A stretch of 23,314 bases of DNA from a virus: IMG/VR virus record IMGVR_UViG_3300020421_000150, positions 1 to 23,314 of that record, one strand, 5' to 3'. Positions 6,972 through 14,982 of this stretch are shown in pieces. A program made the translations under genes and the position numbers. A model generated the notes under the pieces. That model searched no databases, was not told where the DNA came from, and was given only the letters and a program-made list of their open reading frames with translations. Within the stretch, counting starts at the first letter, position 1. Each line of letters opens with the position of its first letter.

Positions 6972-9900
6972 ATGGCAGCTCAAAATTTTAGAATCAAAAA
7001 TGGTCTATCAATAGGTTCAACCGAAGTAATTGATAGCTCTGGTGATTTGACAGCAGCTTCATTCGGAACGGCCGCTCTAGAAAAAATAGACGACCAAGTT
7101 AATACCTTACTAACAGCAGGAACAGGAATCACATTATCATACGATGATTCTGCTGGCACACTAACAATAAACGGACAAGTTGGTGACATAACATCAGTTG
7201 TCGCAGGAGATGGTTTAACAGGTGGTGGCACATCAGGAGATGTCACACTTACACTTGATAGTTCAGTTGCAGGAAACGGTCTTGCACATTCAAGTGGTGT
7301 TTTATCTGTTGGTGTAGATGATAGTTCCATAGAAATAGACTCAGATTCACTGAGAGTCAAAGCGTCTGGTATTACGAATGCAATGTTAGCGGGTTCTATT
7401 GCAAATAGTAAACTTTCAAATTCATCAACAACAGTCACAGCAGGCGCAGGTCTGACTGGAGGTGGTGCTATATCACTAGGTAGTTCTGCAACACTCGATG
7501 TTGTAGGCGGTGATGGTATTACTGCAAACGCAAATGACATAGCAGTAGACTCAACAGTAGTCAGAACTTCTGGAACACAAACTATTGCAGGTGCTAAAAC
7601 ATTTAGCGACAATGCAATATTCAATGGTAATTTAACAGTCAATGGCACAACCACAACAATCAACACAGAAACATTAACAGTTGATGACAATTTAATAGTT
7701 TTAAACAATAACGAGTCAGGCACACCATCACAAGACGCTGGTATAGAAGTCGAAAGAGGAACATCTACAAATGTTAAGTTCCAATATGACGAGAGTAATG
7801 ACAAATGGCAATTTACAAATGATGGTTCTACATTTATAAATCTAGCTGAGAATACAGATGGTCTAACAGAGGGTTCATCTAATCTTTACTTTACAACTGC
7901 AAGAGCAAGATCGAGTATTTCAGCAAGTGGTTCACTGGCATATAATAGTTCAACAGGTGCAATAACTTATACACAAGGCAATACAGATACAGTTTCAGAA
8001 GGATCGAGTAATCTTTACTTTACAAACGCAAGAGCAGATGCCAGAATTGCAAACGCAATCAAAGATGAAGATAACATGGCATCAGATAGTGCAACTCATG
8101 TTCCTTCACAACAATCAGTAAAAGCATTTGTTGCCGCTCAGATTGCAACGAAAGATAATACAGACGAAATCACAGAGGGTTCAACAAATCTATACTTTAC
8201 AAATGAAAGAGTAGATGATAGAGTTAATAGCTTATTAACAGCAGGAACAGGCATATCATTAACATATGATGACGCTGGTAATTCTCTAACTATTGCAAAT
8301 ACAAATAGTGCAGACATAACAAGCGTAGTCGCTGGTTCTGGTTTGACAGGTGGTGGCACATCAGGAGATGTCACACTTAATGTTCAAGTAGATGATAGTT
8401 CATTAGAAATAGATTCTGATACAGTTAGAGTAAAAGCAAGTGGTGTCACAAATGCCATGTTGGCAGGTTCAATCGCAAACAGTAAATTAGCCAATAGTGC
8501 AGTAACCATAAATTCAAATTCAGTATCACTAGGTGGTTCTGCAACACTCGATACAGATGATATCGGAGAGGGTTCATCTAATCAATACTTTACAAATGCG
8601 AGAGCAAGATCGGCCATTAGTGCTAGTGGTGATTTATCATATAACTCATCAACAGGTGTAATATCATTCACTAACGATGCAGGTGATATAGAAAGTGTCA
8701 CAGCAGGTGTCGGTCTATCAGGTGGTGGCACATCGGGTGCAGTATCACTTGCAGTTGATCTATCAGAATTGACAGATATGACTGCTGATGTTGATAATAC
8801 AGAAGATGAACTTATCATATTAGATAACGGTGCAGACAGAAGAAAATTAATATCAGAGATACCATTATCTTCATTTAATAACGATGCAGGTTTCGGAACT
8901 GGTTCAGGTGATATATCAAGTGTAGTTGCAGGTTCTGGTTTAACAGGTGGCGCACTCTCAGGTGATGCTACATTAAATGTAAATGTAGACGATAGTTCAT
9001 TAGAAATAGATTCCGATACAGTTCAAGTCAAAGCTGCTGGTATAACAAATGCTATGTTAGCAGGTTCGATTGCAAACTCTAAACTTACAAACTCATCAAT
9101 CACAGTCACAGATGGCAGTAATTCAACTGCAACTGCATTAGGTGGCACTATAACATTTAGTGCAGGAGAAGGAATCGATGTTGCAGAAAGTTCAGGCACA
9201 GTCACATATTCAGCCGAAGATGCAACTACATCTAACAAAGGTGTCGCATCATTTAGTTCAGATAACTTTGCAGTATCAAGTGGTGCAGTCACAATCAAAG
9301 ATGGTGGTGTTGCAAACGCAGAATTAGCCAACTCTGCAATCACATTAAACAGTAGTTCAGTTTCATTAGGTGGTTCTTTAACTCTTAATACAGATAGTGT
9401 TGGAGAGGGTTCATCTAATTTATATCACACAAACGAAAGAGTAGATGACAGAGTAAATGCATTACTAACAGCAGGAACAGGAATCACATTAACATATGAT
9501 GATGCTGGTAATTCTTTAACTATCGCAAACTCAAATACAGCAGACATCACAGGAGTCACAGCAGGAAACGGTCTATCAGGTGGTGGCACATCAGGTGCAG
9601 TATCACTTGCATTAGATTTAAACGAACTAACAGCAGCCGCCGTAGATGTTGCAAATGATAGTATTGCTATTATAGATGCAGGCGATAACAGTTCTAAGAA
9701 AGAGGCAGTCGCAGATGTAGTGACTGCAATTGCAGGTGATGGTTTATCTGCAACAAATGGTGTTCTTGCAGTAGGCGTAGATGACAGTTCTATAGAAACA
9801 AATAGTGATGCATTAAGAATCAAGGCATCAGGTGTCACAAACGCTATGTTAGCAGGTTCTATAGCAAATGGCAAGCTCGCTAACAGTGCAGTCACAGTCA

Positions 9901-10925
9901 CAGCAGGTGACGGTTTATCAGGTGGTGGTTCAGTATCACTAGGTGGTTCCGTATCTCTTGCAGTTGGTGTAGATGATAGTTCAATAGAAACAGACTCAGA
10001 TCAATTACAAGTTAAAGCAGGTGGTGTCACAAATGCCATGTTGGCAGGTTCAATAGCTGCTGGTAAACTTGCAGGTTCTATTGGTAACTCATTACTATCA
10101 AATAGTTCAATAACAATCGATGGCACAGCAGTATCACTTGGTGGTTCTATATCAACAAACAACACTCAACTATCTACAGAAAATGTAGAAGACATAGTTG
10201 GTGGTATGTTAGATGGTACCGAAACAGGTATCTCAGTATCATACGATGATACAGATGGTAATTTAGATTTCGTAGTTGCAGACTCAGACTTCGCACTAAC
10301 AGGTGATGTCACAGGTTCAGTCACACAGACTGCAAAAGGTAATGTATCAATCGCAACAACAATTGCCGCTAACTCAGTCGCACTTGGAACAGATACAACA
10401 GGAAACTATGTTGCAACTGTATCAGGTACCTCAAATGAAATTACAGTATCAGGTTCTGGTTCAGAGTCAGCAGGTGTCACAATATCTTTACCAGATGATG
10501 TCACAATAGGAAATGATTTAACAGTCACAAATGATTTAACAATCACAGGAGACTTGACTGTAAACGGTGCAACAACAACTGCATCATCAACAAATACAGT
10601 CATAGAAGATAGATTAATAGAATTAGGAAACGGAACAACAGGTTCACCAGGCAATGATATGGGTCTTGTTCTTGAAAGAGGAAGTTCCGACAATGTCTTT
10701 ATTGGTTGGGATGAAAGTGCAGATAGAGTGACAGTAGGAACTGGTTCCTTTACTGGTGCTTCTACTGGTAACTTAACACTTTCAGAGGCAAACTTTAGAG
10801 CCTCACAAATAACAACATCATACGCAAATAATAGTGGTGGTGTTGCGAGAAACATATATCAATCAACTTCATCACCACAAGGTAGTGATGGCCAGGTTGG
10901 AGATTTATGGATACTTTACTCATAG
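6972..10925 (+). CDS. Giant modular tail fiber protein (1317 aa)
   Basis: This is the largest gene in the window. The N-terminus (MAAQNFRIKNGLSIGSTEV) is probably the attachment part. The body is beta-strand modules in varying order: GDGLTGGGTSGDVTL; VDDSS[IL]E.DSD..[RQ][VI]KA.G[IV]TNAMLAGSIA starting at residues 115, 473, 672, 936 and 1000; EGSSNLYFTNARAD; and NERVDDRVN.LLTAGTGI twice. Two LTVNG(T/A)TTT modules with a GIEVERG- or GLVLERG-type strand lie near residues 220 and 1195, almost flanking the repeats. The C-terminus (YQSTSSPQGSDGQVGDLWILYS) is unique. Composition is Ser/Thr/Gly/Asp-rich without Cys, as in trimeric fibers. It is likely a long tail fiber or whisker-type shaft. It starts a new late transcription unit after the terminator, and the Hint-bearing repeat protein follows 17 bases later. 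Confidence 0.88.
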   Translation: MAAQNFRIKNGLSIGSTEVIDSSGDLTAASFGTAALEKIDDQVNTLLTAGTGITLSYDDSAGTLTINGQVGDITSVVAGDGLTGGGTSGDVTLTLDSSVAGNGLAHSSGVLSVGVDDSSIEIDSDSLRVKASGITNAMLAGSIANSKLSNSSTTVTAGAGLTGGGAISLGSSATLDVVGGDGITANANDIAVDSTVVRTSGTQTIAGAKTFSDNAIFNGNLTVNGTTTTINTETLTVDDNLIVLNNNESGTPSQDAGIEVERGTSTNVKFQYDESNDKWQFTNDGSTFINLAENTDGLTEGSSNLYFTTARARSSISASGSLAYNSSTGAITYTQGNTDTVSEGSSNLYFTNARADARIANAIKDEDNMASDSATHVPSQQSVKAFVAAQIATKDNTDEITEGSTNLYFTNERVDDRVNSLLTAGTGISLTYDDAGNSLTIANTNSADITSVVAGSGLTGGGTSGDVTLNVQVDDSSLEIDSDTVRVKASGVTNAMLAGSIANSKLANSAVTINSNSVSLGGSATLDTDDIGEGSSNQYFTNARARSAISASGDLSYNSSTGVISFTNDAGDIESVTAGVGLSGGGTSGAVSLAVDLSELTDMTADVDNTEDELIILDNGADRRKLISEIPLSSFNNDAGFGTGSGDISSVVAGSGLTGGALSGDATLNVNVDDSSLEIDSDTVQVKAAGITNAMLAGSIANSKLTNSSITVTDGSNSTATALGGTITFSAGEGIDVAESSGTVTYSAEDATTSNKGVASFSSDNFAVSSGAVTIKDGGVANAELANSAITLNSSSVSLGGSLTLNTDSVGEGSSNLYHTNERVDDRVNALLTAGTGITLTYDDAGNSLTIANSNTADITGVTAGNGLSGGGTSGAVSLALDLNELTAAAVDVANDSIAIIDAGDNSSKKEAVADVVTAIAGDGLSATNGVLAVGVDDSSIETNSDALRIKASGVTNAMLAGSIANGKLANSAVTVTAGDGLSGGGSVSLGGSVSLAVGVDDSSIETDSDQLQVKAGGVTNAMLAGSIAAGKLAGSIGNSLLSNSSITIDGTAVSLGGSISTNNTQLSTENVEDIVGGMLDGTETGISVSYDDTDGNLDFVVADSDFALTGDVTGSVTQTAKGNVSIATTIAANSVALGTDTTGNYVATVSGTSNEITVSGSGSESAGVTISLPDDVTIGNDLTVTNDLTITGDLTVNGATTTASSTNTVIEDRLIELGNGTTGSPGNDMGLVLERGSSDNVFIGWDESADRVTVGTGSFTGASTGNLTLSEANFRASQITTSYANNSGGVARNIYQSTSSPQGSDGQVGDLWILYS
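7314..10120 (+). repeat. Five dispersed fiber-module repeats inside the 1317-aa gene
   Basis: Copies of a ~40-residue module start at 7314, 8388, 8985, 9777 and 9969. A sixth copy is in the partial fiber at 382. The first half (VDDSS...DSD) and second half (TNAMLAGSIA) are the most conserved. Spacing is irregular, because other modules are shuffled between them. Confidence 0.85.
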
Positions 10926-10942
10926 AGTAGACAGGATATAAT

Positions 10943-13267
10943 ATGGCAACAGGTTCGCAGAAAGTAAAAACACCAACAGGTTGGAATGCCACCAGAGGGG
11001 CATGGGTTAAGACTGCATCAGGAACTTGGAAAGATGTAGACCAAATCTTTATAAAAACGCCAACAGGTTGGAACAATGCTTCAGGACAACAAAGTGTTCA
11101 ACAACCATATCCTTATATTGCAAATGCACAGAATCCTGTAATCAGAAACAAACAACAACCATATCCTTATATTGCAAATGCACAAGAACCTGTTATAAGA
11201 GACCAACAAGAACCAAATATTAGGTCACAACAAGAACCAAATATAAGAGATAATCAGACGCCGTTTACTTATCAACATAGAAGTCCGTTGATATACCAAG
11301 ACCCTAGAAGTTATCAAGCGCCGTTTACTTATAATCATAGAAGTCCTTCGACATATCAACATAGAAGTCCTGACACATATCAACACAGGAATCCTATAAT
11401 ATATCAACATAGGTCGCCGTTTATATATCAAGACCCAAGATCATATCAGACTCCGTTTACATATCAACATCGTAGTCCGTTTACATATCAACATAGAAGT
11501 CCTGATACATATCAACATAGGAATCCTATAATATATCAACATCGTAGTCCGTTTATATATCAAGACCCTAGAAGTTATCAAACGCCATTTACTTATCAGC
11601 ATAGATCACCTCTAACTTATAATCACAGAAGTCCGTCTGAGTATCAGCATAGAAGTCCGTTTGAGTATCAACATAGAAGTCCTTTAATTTATCAAGACCC
11701 TAGAAGTTATCAGGCACCGTTTACATATCAACACAGGTCACCGACAACTTACAATCACAGAAGTCCTTCAACATATCAACATAGAAGTCCTGATACATAT
11801 CAACACAGGTCACCGTTTATATACCAAGACCCTAGAAGTAAACAGAGTCCGTTCACATATCAACACAGGTCACCGTTGACTTACAATCACAGAAGTCCTT
11901 CTGAGTATCAACATAGGTCGCCGTTTACTTATCAACATAGAAGTCCGTTGATATACCAAGACCCAAGAAGTTATCAAGCGCCGTTTACATATCAACATAG
12001 ATCACCGTTGACTTATAATCATAGAAGTCCTTCGACATATCAGCATAGAAGTCCGTTTACATATCAACACAGAAGTCCTTTGATATATCAAGACCCTAGA
12101 AGTTATCAGGCACCGTTTACTTACAATCATAGAAGTCCGTTGATATATCAAGACCCTAGAAGTTATCAGGCACCGTTTACTTACAATCATAGGTCACCGA
12201 CAACTTATCAACATAGAAGTCCTTCTGAGTATCAACATAGGTCGCCGTTGACTTATCAACATAGAAGTCCGTTGATATATCAGGTAGCTTCATCGGCACA
12301 AGAACCGAATATCAGAGATGCAAGACAACCAGCAGGATATCGTGTGCCTGTATCTGCACAAGAACCGAATATCAGAGATGCTAGGTCACCGAGAGCATAT
12401 CAGAATCCTGTATCTGCACAAGAACCTAATATCAGAGATGCTAGGTCACCTAGAGCATATCAGAATCCTAGTAATGCACAACAACCTAATATTAGAGATG
12501 CTAGGTCACCGAGAGCGTATCAGAATCCTGTATCTGCACAGCAACCTACTATTAAGAATAATCAGCAACCTACTATTAAGAATGGTCAACAACCAAATAT
12601 TGCAAATGCACGAGAACCAAATATTAGAAACGCACAAGAACCTAATATTAGAAACGCACAATCAAATGTTAACTCTCAACAACCATATACTTTCCCTACA
12701 ACTGGTAATCTTCAAACACCAGTTAACTTACCAGGTGGCCCAAGTGGTGGTCCAGGTTGCTTCGCTCCAGGAACAATGATATGGCTTGCAGATGGCAGTC
12801 ATGCACCAATAGAACATTGTATGTTAGGTCAAATTGTAATGACTTGGAACGAGAATACAAAACTATTAGAACCAAAACCAATATCTCTCATCATGCAACC
12901 TAGACCAGACAATATATATGATGTAGAGTTATCAGACGGAAGAATATTACAAGTCACAGATAGTCACCCAATAATGCTTGCAAATGGTGAGTGGGGTGCA
13001 TTTGATGTAGAGAAATGTAATAGAGAACACGATTGGATGCAGGGTGTAAACTCCCATGAAATCAAAGTCGGGGATAATTTATTCTCGATGACAGACGCTA
13101 TCATGTTTGATAGAAAAGATAAAGTTGGACTAGAAGTAGTTTCTATAGATGAGAATCAAGAGATGACTGTTCACAATTTATCTGGTATAGAAGAGAATCA
13201 TAATTTCTTTGCGAATGGTATGTTAGTGCATAACTTCCAAGAAGCAGGACCAGGGATTAAACCATAG
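10943..13267 (+). CDS. Octapeptide-repeat virion protein with C-terminal self-processing Hint domain
   Basis: The 774-residue protein has three parts. Residues 1-50 hold three related motifs (VKTPTGW, VKTASGTW, IKTPTGW), probably an attachment domain. Residues about 52-595 are the octapeptide array, including 30 copies of [QN]HR[SN]P by my count, then a QEPNIRDA-type block. A Gly/Pro linker (GGPSGGPG) leads to residues 606-764, a Hint domain: Cys606 in GCFAPGT, Thr672 and His675 in TDSHP, and the terminal GMLVHN (His763, Asn764), followed by FQEAGPGIKP. Hint domains of inteins and bacterial intein-like proteins cleave or splice through these residues. The +1 residue is Phe, so normal splicing is unlikely; N-terminal thioester chemistry or Asn cyclisation leading to cleavage is more plausible. 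AGGA at 10933-10936 supports the start. Confidence 0.88.
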   Translation: MATGSQKVKTPTGWNATRGAWVKTASGTWKDVDQIFIKTPTGWNNASGQQSVQQPYPYIANAQNPVIRNKQQPYPYIANAQEPVIRDQQEPNIRSQQEPNIRDNQTPFTYQHRSPLIYQDPRSYQAPFTYNHRSPSTYQHRSPDTYQHRNPIIYQHRSPFIYQDPRSYQTPFTYQHRSPFTYQHRSPDTYQHRNPIIYQHRSPFIYQDPRSYQTPFTYQHRSPLTYNHRSPSEYQHRSPFEYQHRSPLIYQDPRSYQAPFTYQHRSPTTYNHRSPSTYQHRSPDTYQHRSPFIYQDPRSKQSPFTYQHRSPLTYNHRSPSEYQHRSPFTYQHRSPLIYQDPRSYQAPFTYQHRSPLTYNHRSPSTYQHRSPFTYQHRSPLIYQDPRSYQAPFTYNHRSPLIYQDPRSYQAPFTYNHRSPTTYQHRSPSEYQHRSPLTYQHRSPLIYQVASSAQEPNIRDARQPAGYRVPVSAQEPNIRDARSPRAYQNPVSAQEPNIRDARSPRAYQNPSNAQQPNIRDARSPRAYQNPVSAQQPTIKNNQQPTIKNGQQPNIANAREPNIRNAQEPNIRNAQSNVNSQQPYTFPTTGNLQTPVNLPGGPSGGPGCFAPGTMIWLADGSHAPIEHCMLGQIVMTWNENTKLLEPKPISLIMQPRPDNIYDVELSDGRILQVTDSHPIMLANGEWGAFDVEKCNREHDWMQGVNSHEIKVGDNLFSMTDAIMFDRKDKVGLEVVSIDENQEMTVHNLSGIEENHNFFANGMLVHNFQEAGPGIKP
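11096..12720 (+). repeat. Main octapeptide-coding repeat array (24-bp unit, higher-order blocks)
   Basis: The tandem unit is P-[FLSDTI]-[TEI]-Y-[QN]-[HD]-R-[SN] or a shifted variant, with higher-order blocks that begin PFTY and end IYQDPRSYQ. After 12295 the subtype changes to QEPNIRDA and RSPRAYQN, then QQPTIKNN. Codons for identical peptides vary between copies: HRSP appears as cat-aga-agt-ccg, cac-agg-tca-ccg, cat-agg-tcg-ccg and cat-cgt-agt-ccg. Confidence 0.92.
12071..12190 (+). repeat. Recent 60-bp tandem duplication
   Basis: The 60-bp units 12071-12130 and 12131-12190 differ at one base (t12079 against g12139). They encode a 20-residue block (from HRSPLIYQDPRSYQAPFTYN). Other block copies differ at many silent sites, so this duplication is the youngest one visible. 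Confidence 0.9.
12758..13234 (+). other. Hint (intein-like) domain within the 774-aa protein
   Basis: The codons of Cys606 to Asn764 span 159 residues, a usual mini-intein or bacterial intein-like size without a homing endonuclease. Block A is GCFAPGT with IWLADGSHAPIE. Block B has TxxH (Thr672, His675). The C-terminal blocks are MTVHNLSG and HNFFANGMLVHN. Since the +1 residue is Phe and only ten residues follow, it is best read as a C-terminal autoprocessing domain and not a spliced intein. Confidence 0.85.
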
Positions 13268-13275
13268 GATAAATT

Positions 13276-14964
13276 ATGCCAAGAGTACCATCGATATATA
13301 GTTTTCAGGCAAGTGCTAGAGCACCTGTTATTCTTCAGCAGCCATCGACTTATAATCATAGAAGTCCTTCGACTTATAATCACAGATCGCCATTCACCTA
13401 CAATCATAGGGCGCCATTTACATATAATCATAGAAGTCCTTCAACTTATAATCATAGATCGCCGTTTACATATAGAAATCCTGTAGCATATCAGTTACCA
13501 TTTACCTATCAACACAGGTCACCATTTACATATAGAAATCCTGTAGGGTATCAGTTACCGTTTACATATCAACATAGGTCGCCGTTTACATATAGAAATC
13601 CAGTAGGATATCAGTTGCCATTTACCTATCAACATAGGTCGCCGTTTACATATAGAAATCCTGTTATATATCAAAATCCATTTACATATCAACACAGGTC
13701 ACCGTTCATATATCAAGACCCTAGGTCTCAACAAGAACCTAACATTAGGTCTGCTCAAGAACCAAACATTAGAAATAATCAACAACCTGTAATTAGGGAC
13801 CAACAAGAGCCAAATATCAGAGATGCTAGACAGCCATTGATTTATCAAGTTGCATCGTCTCAACAAGAACCAAACATTCGTGATGCAAGACAACCCTTAA
13901 TATATCAAGTTGCATCTTCACAGCAAGAACCTAATATTAGAAATGCACAAGAACCAAACATTAGAAATAATCAACAACCTGTAATTAGAGACCAACAAGA
14001 ACCGAATATCCGTGATGCAAGGCAACCACTAATTTATCAGGTCGCATCGTCTCAACAAGAACCAAATATTAGAAACGCACAAGAACCTAATATTAGAAAC
14101 AATCAACAGCCTGTAATTAGAGACCAACAAGAACCTAACATTAGAGATGCTAGACAGCCTCTTATATATCAAGTTGCATCTAATGGTCAAGAACCTAACA
14201 TTAGAAACAGACAGAATCCGTTTATTAGAAATAATCAACAACCTGTGATTAGAGACCAACAGGAACCTAATATTAGAGATGCGAGACAACCACTGATTTA
14301 TCAAGTTGCATCTTCACAACAAGAACCAAATATTAGGAATGCTCAAGAGCCAAATATCAGAAATAATCAACAACCTGTTATTAGAGACCAGCAAGAACCT
14401 AATATTCGTGATGCAAGACAACCTTTAATATATCAAGTTGCATCTAATGGTCAACAACCTAATATTCGTGACCAGCAACAACCTGTTATTGCAAATAGGC
14501 AGAATCCATTTATAAGAAATGCACAAGAACCTAACATTAGGGACTCTAGACAACCACTGATATATCAAGTGGCTTCTAATGCACAAGAACCTAATATTCG
14601 TGACCAACAACAACCTGTCATTGCAAATAGACAAAATCCGTTTATTAGAAATAATCAAGAACCTAATATTAGAGATGCAAGACAACCACTAATCTATCAA
14701 GTTGCATCATCACAACAAGAACCTAATATTAGAGATGCAAGACAACCAGGCACATATCAACACAGGTCACCGTTGACTTATCAACATAGATCACCGTTGA
14801 CTTACAATCACAGAAGTCCATCTACATATGCTAGACAAGGTCGAACACCACTTATCTATCAACATAGAAGTCCGTCTACATACGCAAGGCAAGGCAGAAC
14901 GCCTGTAATCAGGTGGGATGGTGATTTGAGCAACCAGTGGCCAGGCACTCCTATAACTGGATAA
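13276..14964 (+). CDS. Octapeptide-repeat virion protein, QEPNIR-rich
   Basis: The 562-residue protein is almost entirely repeat. After a short N-terminus (MPRVPSIYSFQASARAPVIL), residues about 22-155 are YNHRSP units and then a higher-order repeat combining TYRNPVGYQLPF with TYQHRSPF. From about residue 155 the QEPNIR type dominates, with about 19 copies and eight RQPLIYQVAS junctions, in blocks of about 44 residues. It closes with TYQHRSP units, two TYARQGRTP motifs and a non-repeat end (RWDGDLSNQWPGTPITG). There is no Hint domain, and no Cys. The start is nine bases after the Hint protein stop, with AGGA overlapping that stop, so the two are co-translated. A fibrous structural partner of the Hint protein is plausible but unproved. 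Confidence 0.87.
   Translation: MPRVPSIYSFQASARAPVILQQPSTYNHRSPSTYNHRSPFTYNHRAPFTYNHRSPSTYNHRSPFTYRNPVAYQLPFTYQHRSPFTYRNPVGYQLPFTYQHRSPFTYRNPVGYQLPFTYQHRSPFTYRNPVIYQNPFTYQHRSPFIYQDPRSQQEPNIRSAQEPNIRNNQQPVIRDQQEPNIRDARQPLIYQVASSQQEPNIRDARQPLIYQVASSQQEPNIRNAQEPNIRNNQQPVIRDQQEPNIRDARQPLIYQVASSQQEPNIRNAQEPNIRNNQQPVIRDQQEPNIRDARQPLIYQVASNGQEPNIRNRQNPFIRNNQQPVIRDQQEPNIRDARQPLIYQVASSQQEPNIRNAQEPNIRNNQQPVIRDQQEPNIRDARQPLIYQVASNGQQPNIRDQQQPVIANRQNPFIRNAQEPNIRDSRQPLIYQVASNAQEPNIRDQQQPVIANRQNPFIRNNQEPNIRDARQPLIYQVASSQQEPNIRDARQPGTYQHRSPLTYQHRSPLTYNHRSPSTYARQGRTPLIYQHRSPSTYARQGRTPVIRWDGDLSNQWPGTPITG
13339..14910 (+). repeat. Octapeptide-coding repeat array, two subtypes
   Basis: Units of 24 bp encode TY[NQ]HRSPx and Q-x-P-[NVF]-IR-[DN]-x octads. 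At protein level the large QEPNIR/QQPVIRDQ/RQPLIYQV block recurs about five times from roughly 13730 to 14440. Its DNA copies differ silently (cct/cca/ccg, att/atc, aga/cgt/agg). Confidence 0.9.
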
Positions 14965-14967
14965 ATA
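14960..14967 (+). promoter_or_regulatory. Late promoter candidate GATAAATA
   Basis: Seven of eight bases match the late octamer. It overlaps the stop of the 562-aa protein. The predicted start near 14973 gives a ten-base leader for the gene at 14983, which has only a weak ribosome site. Confidence 0.45.
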
Positions 14968-14982
14968 TTATGAGATTATATT

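Noticed and set aside
6980-7804. 274-codon open frame on the minus strand inside the giant fiber gene
   Set aside because: Antisense to Ser/Thr/Asp-rich modules, whose complement rarely makes stops. Similar antisense frames (e.g. 12-512, 8582-8818, 9425-9901) follow the same modules, and there is no ribosome site or plausible domain.
10937-10942. Perfect TATAAT directly before the ATG at 10943
   Set aside because: No -35 element at the right distance, and a start here would fall within the coding sequence. It is simply part of the ribosome-site spacer.
12318-12779. 153-codon plus-strand frame within the octad array
   Set aside because: It is a frame-shifted reading of the repeat (its repeated LHKN/ILEMLGH units mirror the 24-bp period), overlaps the clear repeat/Hint protein, and starts mid-array.
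12758-13267. True splicing intein interrupting a host protein
   Set aside because: The +1 residue is Phe rather than Cys, Ser or Thr, and only ten residues follow, so there is no C-terminal extein worth joining.
13268-13275. GATAAATT as a late promoter for the 562-aa protein
   Set aside because: Two mismatches, and the ATG follows at once, so the start would fall inside the gene. AGGA coupling to the previous gene explains expression.
13198-14685. Several minus-strand frames across the octad arrays
   Set aside because: They are periodic shadows of the repeats with no start signals.
11096-14910. CRISPR array or satellite DNA as explanation of the repeats
   Set aside because: Units are in frame, 24 bp long without spacers, and vary silently while the peptide is kept, so they are protein-coding.
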